64,000 nt of DNA from Neorhizobium populisoli (GCF_019430945.1 NZ_JAHYCB010000015.1:1-64000), one strand, 5' to 3'. Numbered from the stretch's first letter, positions 51,188 to 60,194 are shown. The notes: generated from the sequence alone by a model not told the origin. Made by a program: numbers and translations.

Positions 51188-53590
51188 TCAATTGAAAGGC
51201 AGTTCCGTTGAGGGTGAAAAACGCACGGGCAGGAGCTTGTAGGACGGTGTCTTGGCCTTTGGGCTGTGGTGGCTTAAAGGAAACAGCGGATTGGTTTCCG
51301 GATAATAGGCGGCGCAGCATCCTTCCGGAATATCGTAGCCGACGATCCGGAAACCCTTCACGGCTCTGCGCGTCTGCGTGTCTATCGCGGTAGTCAGGTC
51401 GACGACATCGCCGGCGCCAAAGCCGAGCCTGACAATATCTTTGCGGTTCATGAACACGACCTGCCTTGTTCCGTCCACGCCGCGGAAGCGATCGCTATAG
51501 CCATAGATCGTCGTGTTGAACTGGTCGTTCGAGCGCAGGCTTGCGAGATGAAGCACATCGTCGGCAAATGCCTCTTCCGGAAGGTCGGGAAACAGCCGCC
51601 CGGGTGTGAGAAAGTTCGCTTTGCCGCTCTTTGTAACCCATTTCCGCTCCCTCGCCGGAAGCGGCCGTGGAATGCCGCCCGGCTGGAACAGGCGTCTGTT
51701 GAAATCCTTGAACGTTTCGGGATAGGTCTCCTCGATCGCATTACGGATTAGCGAATAATCGTCCACCCAGCGGTCCCAAGGCACTCGACCTTCGGTCAAC
51801 GTCGCCTTGGCGATACCCGCGACAATCGCCGGCTCCGACAGGAGCTCCGGGCTTGCGGGCTTGGTCTTGCCGCGCGATCCGTGGAAATGCGCGACGGAGC
51901 TTTCCATCGACACCGCCTGCGGGCCGCTCGCCTGTTCATCGATCTCGATGCGGCCGAGACAGGGAAGCAGATAGGCGATCTCTCCATGGATGACATGGCT
52001 GCGATTGAGCTTGGTAGCGATCTGCACCGTAAGCCGCAATTTCCGCCATGCCGCTTCCATGGCCTCCGTCTCCGGCGCCGCCCGCAGGAAATTGCCGCCG
52101 AGGCTAACGAATGCCTTGGTTTCACCCTCTATGATCGACTTGCAGGCGTCGACCGTCGTATGGCCTTCCCATCGCGGCGGCTCGAACTGATAAAGTTCCT
52201 TCAGCTTGTCGAGCGGTACGAGGCCTGGCTTTTCGGTGATCCCGACCGTTCGCTGCCCCTGAACGTTAGAGTGGCCGCGCACGGCACAGATATTGGCGCC
52301 GGGCTTACCGACATTGCCGCGCAGCAGCGCCAGATTGGCGACCATATGGACATTCTCGACACCCATCAACTGCTGTGTGAGCCCCATTCCGTAGACCATC
52401 AGGACCGCATCAGACGCGGCATAAACCCTGGCCGCCTCCATCATCTCCCGCCGGGTCAGGCCGGAGACGCGTTCCAGTTCGCACCATTCATACGTCCGCG
52501 CAGCCGCGGCGAATTCTTCGAAGCCTGCCGTATGGGTCTGAATGAAATCGTGATCGAGAACGTGTTTATTATCTGCTGCCGCGACGGAAGCTGCAAAGGC
52601 AAAGGCTGCGGCGTTTGAAGGATCCTCCGGTACGTCATCCGACCCGGAAACCTTGCTGACCCGCGCCACATGGAGTGCATCGTCCGCCTCGATCAGCGCC
52701 TTGGCGATCCCGAACATGGCGGCAATGTCACCGCCGCTTCTAACCTGGTAATAGTTGGAGGAGATCGGCGTTTCCTTGCCGGTTAGCATCTCGCTCGGTG
52801 CTTGGGGGTTGATAAAGCGCTCCAGCCCCGGCTCGCGCAGAAGGTTGATGGTGACCACCTTGACGCCGCGGTCCACGGCATCCTGCAGGTCGTGCAGCAG
52901 GCGCGGCGAGGAAGTCCCGACATTCTGGGCGATGTAGAAGATACAGTCGCAGTTCTGGAAATCGGACAGGATCGCGGTGCCGACCGAAGCGCCGATACTC
53001 TCCGGTAACCCAACGGAGGAGCTCTCGTGACACATGTTGGACGAATCCGGCAGATTGTTGCTGCCATAGATCCTGGCCATGAGTTGATACATATAGGATG
53101 TTTCAAGCGAAGCGCGGCCGGATGTATAGAACTCCGCCTTCTCCGGCAAAATCGCGCGAAGCTCGCGGCCGATCTCCGCGAACGCGTCGTCCCAGGTAAC
53201 GGGCGCGTATTTGTCGGTCCCAGCATCCCAGCGCATAGGGTGGGTAAGCCGGCCCTGCTCTTCCAGATCGTGATCGCGCCAGCTTTCCAGTTCGGTTAGT
53301 GTGTGGGCAGCGAAAAAGTCTCTGTCGGCGCGTCTGCTCGTGACCTCCCAAGCCGTCGCCTTTGCGCCGTTTTCGCAGAACTCCAGCGGATGCGTCTTTG
53401 CCGGCTTCGCCCAGGCGCAGCTCACACACATATAGCCTTCCGGCTTGTTCTGCTGCGCCAGAAGTGCTGCACCGGACAGCGGCACATGTTCGCGGATCAG
53501 CACTTCGCTGACCGATTTCGCCGATCCCCATCCTCCGGCGGGACCGCTGTCGAAACCGATCCTGGGCTTTCTCTTCGGATTTTTGGTCAT
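51188..53590 (-). CDS. FdhF/YdeP-type molybdopterin oxidoreductase
   Basis: 800 residues. The N-terminus has CVSCAWAKP instead of an intact CxxCxxxC iron-sulfur site followed by CENGAKATAWE, which is the YdeP pattern. Then RYGSNNLPDSSNMCHESSSVGLPESIG-like molybdopterin segments (SNMCHESS), GVKVVTINLLREPGLERF, and a C-terminal guanylate-binding domain. E. coli YdeP is linked to acid resistance; the substrate is unknown. It lies 90 bp downstream of the two small genes at the operon start and 11 bp before the cytochrome c gene. Confidence 0.9.
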   Translation of the reverse strand: MTKNPKRKPRIGFDSGPAGGWGSAKSVSEVLIREHVPLSGAALLAQQNKPEGYMCVSCAWAKPAKTHPLEFCENGAKATAWEVTSRRADRDFFAAHTLTELESWRDHDLEEQGRLTHPMRWDAGTDKYAPVTWDDAFAEIGRELRAILPEKAEFYTSGRASLETSYMYQLMARIYGSNNLPDSSNMCHESSSVGLPESIGASVGTAILSDFQNCDCIFYIAQNVGTSSPRLLHDLQDAVDRGVKVVTINLLREPGLERFINPQAPSEMLTGKETPISSNYYQVRSGGDIAAMFGIAKALIEADDALHVARVSKVSGSDDVPEDPSNAAAFAFAASVAAADNKHVLDHDFIQTHTAGFEEFAAAARTYEWCELERVSGLTRREMMEAARVYAASDAVLMVYGMGLTQQLMGVENVHMVANLALLRGNVGKPGANICAVRGHSNVQGQRTVGITEKPGLVPLDKLKELYQFEPPRWEGHTTVDACKSIIEGETKAFVSLGGNFLRAAPETEAMEAAWRKLRLTVQIATKLNRSHVIHGEIAYLLPCLGRIEIDEQASGPQAVSMESSVAHFHGSRGKTKPASPELLSEPAIVAGIAKATLTEGRVPWDRWVDDYSLIRNAIEETYPETFKDFNRRLFQPGGIPRPLPARERKWVTKSGKANFLTPGRLFPDLPEEAFADDVLHLASLRSNDQFNTTIYGYSDRFRGVDGTRQVVFMNRKDIVRLGFGAGDVVDLTTAIDTQTRRAVKGFRIVGYDIPEGCCAAYYPETNPLFPLSHHSPKAKTPSYKLLPVRFSPSTELPFN

Positions 53591-53652
53591 GATACGCCAT
53601 GTGCTGCAGGAAGGGCGCGCAGGCATGCCGGTTGCGCGCCTGCGATCTTCAA

Positions 53653-53669
53653 CTCCTCGCTTCGAGGAG
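53653..53669 (-). other. Small hairpin in the gap before the YdeP-type gene
   Basis: CTCCTCG, 3-nt loop, CGAGGAG: a perfect 7-bp stem with no T-run, between the genes ending at 53681 and starting at 53590. It might attenuate or process the long message. Confidence 0.4.
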
Positions 53670-53680
53670 AAGCGACAGGT

Positions 53681-53941
53681 TCAGCGTTCGACGAATTTGT
53701 TGAAGCGGCTCGTTTCGCCGTCCCTGGTCTTGTCCTGATAGAGGAATGCGAGCTTGTTCTTGTCGAAAACATCGAAGAATTCGTCCCAGCCGATCTCATC
53801 GAACTCTTCTTCCTTTTCACGGAAATCGATACGGAGAACGCCGCCCTCCTTGCCATTGCGGATAATGGCGGGGCGGCCTTCGCGGGCTTCGGCCCATTTC
53901 TGGATCGTCTTGTGATCGGTCGTCGTTTCTGAACTGCTCAT
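53681..53941 (-). CDS. Small conserved protein often mislabelled as glucan branching enzyme
   Basis: 86 residues: DHKTIQKWAEAREGRPAI, GVLRIDFREKEEEFDEIGWDEFFDVFD and LAFLYQDKTRDGETSRFNKFV. This is a common small family in proteobacteria, soluble, with a predicted DNA-binding-like or histone-like role not established; database names referring to a branching enzyme come from a mistaken transfer. Its start overlaps the preceding gene (ATGA). Confidence 0.82.
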   Translation of the reverse strand: MSSSETTTDHKTIQKWAEAREGRPAIIRNGKEGGVLRIDFREKEEEFDEIGWDEFFDVFDKNKLAFLYQDKTRDGETSRFNKFVER

Positions 53942-54102
53942 CTTCTTTCCTTTCTACTCGCCAGCTTCGAACGCGGCGCCGGATCTTTCGGCGTGGCACT
54001 TTGTTCCGCTTTTAGCCTCGACTCGCCGTCCTGGCGGCGCAATTCCTTGTCGATCACCCTGCAAGAACCTTCCGCAGGCTGCTTGCTTTTCGGATCTGCC
54101 AT
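53938..54102 (-). CDS. Small basic hydrophilic protein
   Basis: 54 residues, MADPKSKQPAEGSCRVIDKE onward, Lys/Arg/Glu-rich and probably disordered. A near-perfect Shine-Dalgarno (GGAGGTGAT) precedes the ATG at 54102. It overlaps the next gene by 4 bp and is the first gene behind the EcfG-type promoter at 54129-54153. Function unknown. Confidence 0.75.
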   Translation of the reverse strand: MADPKSKQPAEGSCRVIDKELRRQDGESRLKAEQSATPKDPAPRSKLASRKERR

Positions 54103-54128
54103 AATCACCTCCGTTGCCGGACCTTCCG

Positions 54129-54153
54129 AACCAAGACCGGCGCTCGGAGTTCC
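54129..54153 (-). promoter_or_regulatory. EcfG-type promoter of the YdeP-cytochrome oxidase run
   Basis: Minus strand GGAAC (54153-54149), 16 bp, GGTT (54132-54129), 27 bp before the start at 54102. It could drive the genes from 54102 to 45514, which are co-directional with mostly overlapping ends. Confidence 0.75.
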
Positions 54154-54267
54154 GTCATGTCTCTCCGTTCTTCGAATATTGCCGGGAGGAAAATAGTCTT
54201 CCGGTCGCCACGAATAATCCAAGTTCCCCGCTGTCTGCTTCGGAAGCAAACGCAGAAGGAGAAAATG

Positions 54268-54937
54268 ATGTTTCACGGCAGCTCCTCATGAACACCGCGG
54301 CCGAAGAGCTCGGCCATATCGAAATGCTGGCCACCGCTGTCGCCCTGAACCTCGAAGGCGCGCCGCTCAAGCTTAGGGAGGAGATCGCAGCCGATCCGGT
54401 CGGCGGCGCCGTGCTCGGCGGCATCAACCTGAAGAACCTGCTCTCTGCGGGTCAGTCCGCCATGCCAGTCGATTCCGACGGCGTGCCGTTCAACATGTCG
54501 CATATCTATGCGAGCGGCAATATCGCCGCTGACATGACAGCCAATGTCACGGCCGAATCCGCCGGCCGGGTGCTGGCCGTGCGGCTCTACAACATGACCA
54601 GCGATCCCGGCATGAAGGACATGCTCTCCTTTCTGATCGCCCGCGACACGATGCACCAGAACCAGTGGCTGGCAGCGCTCGAAGAACTCGGGGGCACGGC
54701 CGGCGCTTTCCAATTCCCAACAGCTTCCCGCAGGAAGAGGAAAAGCAGGAATTCTCCTACGCCTTCCTCGGCTTCCAGGCAGACGGCAGCGATCCGGTTG
54801 CCGGGCGTTGGTCTGAAGGCCCTTCCGCCGATGGCAAGGGCGAATTCAAATCAATGCCGATGACCGAGGCTCTGGGGCAGAAACCGGTGCTTGGCCAGGC
54901 AAAGCCTGGCGGAGGCGCGCAGGTCGAGCAGATGTAA
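54268..54937 (+). pseudogene. Second manganese catalase, deleted and frameshifted
   Basis: AAGGAG and ATGTTTCA match the start of a Mn-catalase gene, but the sequence then jumps to LLMNTAAEELGHIEM (residue 58 of the intact protein), out of frame, losing about 50 residues including ligand E35. A second frameshift near 54715 separates EELGGTAGAF from IPNSFPQEEEKQEFSYAF. The final GAQVEQM is kept. The remaining sequence is very close to the intact copy at 16960-17784. Confidence 0.9.
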
Positions 54938-54944
54938 ACAGTGA

Positions 54945-54973
54945 CTGCCGCCGCACCCAGTTTGCGGCGGCAG
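54945..54973 (+). terminator. Hairpin after the Mn-catalase pseudogene
   Basis: CTGCCGCCGCA, 7-nt loop, TGCGGCGGCAG: a perfect 11-bp stem 7 bp past the old stop codon; no clear T-run. Confidence 0.65.
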
Positions 54974-55000
54974 CGTCATCTATCGTGTCGGAGGAATGTA

Positions 55001-55159
55001 ATGAGCAGACGGATTGCTTTTCGCTGCGGTCGCGTCATTGTCGTCCTGGCCGTCGTTATCGCCGTTGTCGATCAGGCCATGATGAGCGTCAATGGAGACC
55101 ATCCGACCCCGGCAGTCCGCGATCCTCGCAACCCGGCGGCTCAGGCTCCATCCCAATGA
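55001..55159 (+). CDS. Small single-pass membrane protein
   Basis: 52 residues: MSRRIAFRCGR then a hydrophobic helix (VIVVLAVVIAVVDQAMM) and a Pro/Asn-rich tail. GGAGG lies 6 bases before the ATG at 55001. Predicted to sit in the inner membrane with the tail outside. No family recognised. Confidence 0.65.
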   Translation: MSRRIAFRCGRVIVVLAVVIAVVDQAMMSVNGDHPTPAVRDPRNPAAQAPSQ

Positions 55160-55378
55160 TGCAAAGATCCTAAGGCGAGGCCGTTCCCGGCCCTGCGCTG
55201 CTCAGCCTGTGTCTTCTCAATCCGGACAAGGATGGCAACCGGGCCTGTCCTATCGCTTAGCCAGTAACCACATTTAGCAAATGGGGCTAGGACGAGACTC
55301 TTTGTGGCCCAGCAACCTTTTCGAAGAAAATATAGTTCTCGAGCGAATAGTGCTGGTCGGTGCCCATGACTGCGGTGG

Positions 55379-55513
55379 TCAGATATTCAGGGGAGGATCC
55401 GAACACTGTCGAGCCCGGACGATCTCCAACTCCATTTCTTCAGAAGAAACGCCCTGCCTGACGGCCCAATAATAGGCGCCCGTTTCAAGTTCGGAAGGGT
55501 CGATCTGTTGCAT
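55379..55513 (-). CDS. 44-residue soluble protein
   Basis: MQQIDPSELETGAYYWAVRQ, then an acidic helix (SSEEMELEIVRARQCS). GGGAG precedes the ATG at 55513 by 8 bases. A longer reading to 55630 would run through the terminator of the DUF3618 operon and is rejected. No family recognised. Confidence 0.55.
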   Translation of the reverse strand: MQQIDPSELETGAYYWAVRQGVSSEEMELEIVRARQCSDPPLNI

Positions 55514-55600
55514 TACCGGATCTCCCTTGACGTTGGCTGTCTTGGATAGGACGATTCGTCCCTCCAAATGTGCCGTGCACGCTGGCGTGCAAACGGCGGA

Positions 55601-55629
55601 TGAGGCCACCTGCTCGACAGGTGGCCTCA
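55601..55629 (-). terminator. Terminator hairpin after the DUF3618 gene
   Basis: A perfect 12-bp stem (arms 55601-55612 and 55618-55629) with a 5-nt loop, 7 bp past the DUF3618 stop codon. The T-run is weak. Confidence 0.72.
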
Positions 55630-55636
55630 CGACCGC

Positions 55637-56623
55637 CTAATGAGGGCGGGTACTCGACGAGGACTGGTCGTCGCTGCTCCGAAGGTTGGTTGCCTCTTCA
55701 GCAATCCGTTTGCGCGCAACGTCGTGCACGTCGGCCGCAACCGAGGTGGTCTTTTCATAGACTTCGGAGGCCAGGTTCCCGGCCTTGTCCATGGCCTTCG
55801 AAGCCTCGCTGGAAACTCGGCCTCTGACATCGGCGGCGGCCGAACCAAGGGCCTCATCTTCCGTGCGCGTATGCGGCAGAGCGGCGCCGATGGCGGCTCC
55901 GACGGCAAAGGCGAGTGCGCCGCCGACCAGCGGCTGATCCTTGAATTGCCTCAGGATCGTTTCGTTGAGCTGCGTCCCGGCGTTCAGCGAGCTCCGGCCG
56001 GCGCCTGCAACGGCGTCGCCGATCTTACCGGTCGAATGCGTAATCTGCCGCCAGGTGTGGGAGGCCCAGCCCGAAGCCTGGTCCAGAAGCTTGCCCGCCT
56101 CATCGCGGATGTCATGAATCTGGCGCCCCGAAGCGTCGGCAAAGCCGCGGAAGGTCTGGCCGCTTTCATCCATGAAATGGCCCGCCCGCCTGCCGGTCTC
56201 GTCCGTCAGCGCTTTGAAGCGTTTTCCCGCGCCGTCGATGAAGTGGCTGTAGCGCTTGTCGCCATCCGCCTGAACAGGCCCCGCCCGGCGCATGTCGCCG
56301 CTGACGACGGCAAGCGGATATTCCACCTCGTCCTCCTGACGATCGGCATAGGAGGAGACGGTTGTCTTCGGCGCAGCCATCAGCCAGGCAAGGCTGACGC
56401 CCATCAGAGCAAGCGGGATCGGGTTGTTCTTGAACGCATTGCCGAGATTAGCGACATACTCGCCACCACCGGACGATTTAACATAGGCAAGAGCCTCGTC
56501 GACGATCTGTCCGGGTGACATGCGCTGCTGGATCGCGTCGATCTTCTCTTCGATCCGGCGGCGGTCGGCTTCGATCTCCCGTTCGATTTCGACCGATTTG
56601 GTGGTTTCGGATGTGTGAGCCAT
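55637..56623 (-). CDS. DUF3618 domain protein
   Basis: 328 residues. The N-terminus has the DUF3618 helix pattern (EREIEADRRRIEEKIDAIQQRMSPGQIVDE), then a membrane helix near residues 65-85 (PLALMGVSLAWLMAA), a long helical middle with repeats of D-E-x-G-x-x-x-x-x-F and a second hydrophobic segment (GGALAFAVGAAIGAALP). Members accompany holin-like proteins in rhizobia; probably a membrane-associated envelope stress protein. AAGGAG precedes the ATG. Confidence 0.85.
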   Translation of the reverse strand: MAHTSETTKSVEIEREIEADRRRIEEKIDAIQQRMSPGQIVDEALAYVKSSGGGEYVANLGNAFKNNPIPLALMGVSLAWLMAAPKTTVSSYADRQEDEVEYPLAVVSGDMRRAGPVQADGDKRYSHFIDGAGKRFKALTDETGRRAGHFMDESGQTFRGFADASGRQIHDIRDEAGKLLDQASGWASHTWRQITHSTGKIGDAVAGAGRSSLNAGTQLNETILRQFKDQPLVGGALAFAVGAAIGAALPHTRTEDEALGSAAADVRGRVSSEASKAMDKAGNLASEVYEKTTSVAADVHDVARKRIAEEATNLRSSDDQSSSSTRPH

Positions 56624-57039
56624 CACGTTCTCTCCTTGATCATCTGCCCATCCCGCCGCAGCGAGGCGGAGGTGCGGTCGAGCTTCAGGTTTTCTCCGCG
56701 AAGCGTGGCAAGCCCGCGGGAAATAAGCCCCCACGCAATGAGGGCGACGACGACGCCGACGATGACGGAGGACAGAGCGTCCGCGCTCGGCTCCGCCATG
56801 CCGCGGGCGACGAAGAAGGCCGTCAGGCCGTTGACGAGCGCCGCAAGCAGAACGCCGACGGCGCAGATCGCGAAGACAAGTCCTGCAGCGAATGCCTCCA
56901 CGCCGGCGATCGCATGGGACATCTTCTCGGAGGCTTCGGTTTTGGCGAGATTGATCTCCTTGCGGAACAGTCCCGATATATCCGTCACCAGGCCGGTGAC
57001 GAGTTCAGGAAGCGAGCGGGTGTCAAGCGGCTTAGCCAT
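56623..57039 (-). CDS. Phage holin family (YqjE-like) membrane protein
   Basis: 138 residues: a short amphipathic N-terminus (SLPELVTGLVTDISGLFRKE) and two long membrane helices (GLVFAICAVGVLLAALV, VIVGVVVALIAWGLI) as in the Phage_holin_3_6 group. Despite the name these are usually not lytic. The start overlaps the upstream gene by 8 bp and the stop overlaps the DUF3618 start (TGATG). Confidence 0.86.
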   Translation of the reverse strand: MAKPLDTRSLPELVTGLVTDISGLFRKEINLAKTEASEKMSHAIAGVEAFAAGLVFAICAVGVLLAALVNGLTAFFVARGMAEPSADALSSVIVGVVVALIAWGLISRGLATLRGENLKLDRTSASLRRDGQMIKERT

Positions 57040-57661
57040 TGAAATGATCCTCCGTCGAAGGGGTGACATTTGTGTCGTGGCGGGTTGCGGACGCGCCGTC
57101 CGGAGTTTGCGGGGAACGCTGTTCGGCACCGTGCATGCCTGATCGCGAACCACGAATGGAAGAGGCTGTCAGGAAGCGGCTTGCGGCAAGGCCGGCGATG
57201 GCGGCCATGCCCAAGAAAGCCAAAGGCTGCTTGCGGCCGAAATCTTCCGCCATCTGCGCAATTTCACCGATATCGCGATCCTTGATGTCATCGGAAAACG
57301 TGCGCATGCTCGAGCCGATATTGCGGGTGAGGCGGCCGATATCCCGTTGATCGCCCTGCTCGAGTTCGGCCGCGACCTTTTCCATGGCTGCAGCAATGCC
57401 GCCGACCTTAGAGGCGATGACGTTCTTTTGTTCGATGGCAACGTCATTGGCTTTGTCGGCTGCACCGGACAGCTCGTCCTTGGCCGTCTGTCTTAGCGAT
57501 GCGATGTCATCCGATATTTTCTGGCCCAATCCGGCGGCGCTCGATTGGGAGGAGCCCGCCTCCCTGGGATTTTCGGAATGGGGTTCCTGGCTTTCCTGGA
57601 ATCGCGAAGAGCCGGAAGCGGCTGCGCCTCCGTGACCCGGGGTGAGATCTCGTTCAGTCAT
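57032..57661 (-). CDS. Nutrient-deprivation-induced protein-like
   Basis: 209 residues with a Ser/Glu-rich N-terminus and a long helical middle (GQKISDDIASLRQTAKDELSG, IGRLTRNIGSSMRTFSDDIKDR) ending in one hydrophobic helix (LAFLGMAAIAGLAASRFL). In rhizobia such proteins are known from a starvation-induced locus next to the holin-like and DUF3618 genes, the same order as here. First gene behind an EcfG-type promoter. Confidence 0.82.
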   Translation of the reverse strand: MTERDLTPGHGGAAASGSSRFQESQEPHSENPREAGSSQSSAAGLGQKISDDIASLRQTAKDELSGAADKANDVAIEQKNVIASKVGGIAAAMEKVAAELEQGDQRDIGRLTRNIGSSMRTFSDDIKDRDIGEIAQMAEDFGRKQPLAFLGMAAIAGLAASRFLTASSIRGSRSGMHGAEQRSPQTPDGASATRHDTNVTPSTEDHFNG

Positions 57662-57718
57662 GGAAATTCTCCCGATATGACGCTGATCTGTCTGCGTGGC
57701 TGCAGTGACCTATTCACG

Positions 57719-57743
57719 AACCGGAAGCTCACCGGATTGTTCC
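57719..57743 (-). promoter_or_regulatory. EcfG-type promoter of the nutrient-deprivation operon
   Basis: Minus strand GGAAC (57743-57739), 16 bp, GGTT (57722-57719), 58 bp before the start at 57661. Confidence 0.75.
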
Positions 57744-57807
57744 CTTTCAAGCATCGATGGGACTTCAGTCCCTTTGTCTACGGGACCGTCCTGCGTTTCG
57801 TGTCTGA

Positions 57808-58284
57808 ATGATCTACATCCGCACTATAATTTATCTCACCAGCGATACCCATTTCGCCGATCCGCGTGTCCTGCGCATAGACCGCCGTCCGTTTCCGGAT
57901 ATAGCGGCACACGACATCGCCCTGATCCGGAACGAGAATACACTCGTTGGCGAGGAGGAGGAAGTCTGGCACCTGGGCGACCTCATGTCGGCGCGGGGCG
58001 GCGACTGCGACCAGCTGCCGTCGAAGCTGAACGGGTGAAAGCACCTGGTCACCGGCAACAATGATCCCGCAACGACGACCAACGCCAGGGGCTGGGCGGG
58101 TGTCCCGCACTACGCCGAGTTCGTTCTCGATCGTCATCTGGCCATCCTTTCCAATTACCCTTTCCGGACCTGGAACAAGATGGGCGAGAAGTCGATCAAC
58201 CTGAATGGTCATTCGCTAGGTCGCCTTGAGCCGACGCCTCCTAAGTTCGATGTCGGCGTCGATGCATGTGACCTCGTCCCGTAA
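57808..58284 (+). pseudogene. Metallophosphoesterase pseudogene (internal stop)
   Basis: A 158-codon reading is broken by one in-frame TGA at 58036-58038, where KLNG*KHLVTGNND suggests an original arginine CGA. Motifs: LTSDTHFADP, WHLGDL, GNND, and GHSLGRL, where the family has GHSHG; so a metal-binding histidine is also lost. The protein resembles YfcE/YkuE-like phosphoesterases. The same C-terminal half is found in the chimera at 22181-22642 with its GHSHG intact. Confidence 0.82.
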
Positions 58285-58499
58285 CGCTCGGAGCGCTCCT
58301 GGTTCGACCGTGAGAGCTGGATCTGCCGACGTGGGCAGGTCTCAATCGACCTCACCCTGACGCCCTGCCGTGTGGCAGCGCTCACCAAACCGAAGCGACC
58401 GAACTTCCTTCGCGACGCGTGGTCGGTAGCGACCCAGAACAGGAGAGCGAGAAGACATGGCCGAGCAGCGTGTGATCTGTTTGTAAAGGATTGAAGAAT

Positions 58500-58915
58500 G
58501 CCCATGCCATGGAAAAACCAGCCGTTTCGATCATGAAGCCGCAGCTTCGCCGGATCAAATTTTATCTGGCATCGCTGGAAAAGCTGGACGAACATATTCG
58601 CGACACGGAAGGTCAGATCGTGCGCCTGGAGTACGTGCTGGAAAGCCTTGGGGAGCATCATTCCTTGGCGAAGTATGCGGGGATTTTCGCTCGCCGGAAC
58701 CATAGCGGGGATCGGCCACAGTTTGGCAGCTGCCAAGATTCTCAAGATAACAATGGGCGAACTTCGCGTCCGAGGATATCGAGATCGCGGCTGCAAGCCG
58801 CTGATCTCGTTTTCCGAGTACGCCGAACGTCCGCGCGCACCACACCCTTTAAGGCAAACCTCGAGGAGGAACTGGCGATGGCGAATGGCTGGACGGAACA
58901 TCTTCGCCTTGACCA
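58500..58915 (+). pseudogene. DUF892 ferritin-like pseudogene
   Basis: Family pieces in changing frames: SLEKLDEHIRDTEGQIVRLEYVLESLGEHHS, then SLAGTIAGIGHSLAAAKILK, then ANFASEDIEIAA. A different DUF892 subgroup from the intact gene at 26368. At least three breaks. Confidence 0.75.
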
Positions 58916-58949
58916 CCACGCTTGCTGCCCAGAAAACCCGCTGTCGGAC

Positions 58950-59303
58950 TTACTGGACCAGGCGGCATTCTCGCACCGCTTCAATAAAGTCGTCGGGCTT
59001 GCAGGGTTTGGTGATCCACCGACACTTGCTTTTCACCAGCGGAGACGCGCCTTACCTGTCATAGACGCCGGAACGGACGATGTAACAGATGCCGCGTGCG
59101 CCAAGTGCGGCAGCGTCCCTAAAACGCGTCTCGATGACCGCTAGTTCCGGCGTATGCTCTTCCAGCCCGTTGGCGACTGCGGAGCATGACGAGCATATAT
59201 TGATGGTGCGGAAACCGCCTTTTCGACAACATCTTCAAAAAAAAAGCGCGATCAGTGCCTGATCTCCCAAAAGCAGGACGGTTTCCTTTTCGTAATTTGC
59301 CAT
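58950..59303 (-). pseudogene. Response-regulator receiver pseudogene
   Basis: Starts MANYEKETVLLLGDQALIAL behind GGTGGAAG, then breaks at a run of nine T (59237-59245 on the minus strand) before EDVVEKA. Later pieces in other frames: EEHTPELAVIETRFRDA, RGICYIVRSGVY, SKCRWITKPCKPDDFIEAVRE with the conserved Lys-Pro, and a stop at 58950. At least three frame changes. Confidence 0.72.
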
Positions 59304-59480
59304 TGCACTTCCACCCGTTGGATGCTTGCATATTAGCAGCATCAAGAAGACGCGGCCCAAGGGTATGCCAGCGTACGTAAAATCAAGTCGGCAGAGCGGA
59401 TGGTATAGAATCGCCAACCGTCAGTGAAAGCTCAGGGCTTGGCGGCCGGAAGCAGACGCTTCTGCCCGACAGCGAGAGTC

Positions 59481-60194
59481 ATGGACGTTTTACGACAACC
59501 TTATCTGCGCAATCGCCTCCTTGCGCTTTTGCCTCAGAACGAAATCCAGCATATTGCGTCTGCAGTTCAACCGGTCGAGCTTCCGCGCGGCATCATCATC
59601 GTTGGCGCCGATTGCCCTATCGACCATGTTTATTTTCTCTGTAGTGGCATTGGTTCGGTGGTCACCATCTCGGCGGAAGGCCAGAGGGCGGAGGCAGGCA
59701 TGTTCGGGCGGGAAGGCTTTTCGCCTACATCGGCTGGTGTCGGCGGCACGATCAGCGTCCATGAAGTGTTGATGCAGGTGGCGGGCGAGGGTTTCCGAAT
59801 GTCGCTCCAATCCATTCACACAGCGCTTACCCACAATCCGGTGTTCGCCAACCTGCTTGCAAGATTTATTCAGAACTTCGCGTCGCAGATCTCGTACACA
59901 GCGCTTTGCAACGCGAATTATCAGGTGGACGAACGTCTCGCCCGCTGGCTGCTCATGTGCCACGATCGGGTGGATGGCGACGAGATTGCCCTTACCCACG
60001 ATTTCATCTCGCTGATGCTTGCCGTAAGGCGGCCAAGTGTCACGAATGCAATCCACATCCTGGAAGGCAACAAACTTGTGCGGGCCGAGCGGGGGCGGAT
60101 TACGATCCGCGACCGGAGGGGGCTGGAGGAGTTTGCGGGCGGCGCATACGGCAAGCCGGAAGAAGAATACCGCCGCCTCATCGGCCAAATCTAA
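59481..60194 (+). CDS. Crp/Fnr family transcriptional regulator
   Basis: 237 residues, start MDVLRQPYLRNRLL at 59481. Sensor half with PIDHVYFLCSGIGSV and FGREGFSPTSAG, winged helix with RRPSVTNAIHILEGNKLV. No FNR cysteine cluster. It is a clear paralogue of 7366-8082 and likewise next to a DUF6894 gene, though here the DUF6894 gene is convergent. No GGAAC-type promoter was seen in front of it. Confidence 0.9.
   Translation: MDVLRQPYLRNRLLALLPQNEIQHIASAVQPVELPRGIIIVGADCPIDHVYFLCSGIGSVVTISAEGQRAEAGMFGREGFSPTSAGVGGTISVHEVLMQVAGEGFRMSLQSIHTALTHNPVFANLLARFIQNFASQISYTALCNANYQVDERLARWLLMCHDRVDGDEIALTHDFISLMLAVRRPSVTNAIHILEGNKLVRAERGRITIRDRRGLEEFAGGAYGKPEEEYRRLIGQI

Noticed and set aside
55514-55630. 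Upstream extension of the 44-residue gene to 83 residues
   Set aside because: It would run through the DUF3618 terminator hairpin and has no ribosome binding site; the ATG at 55513 does.
58209-58919. 236-codon minus-strand frame
   Set aside because: Lies over the decayed DUF892 gene on the other strand and has no recognisable domain.
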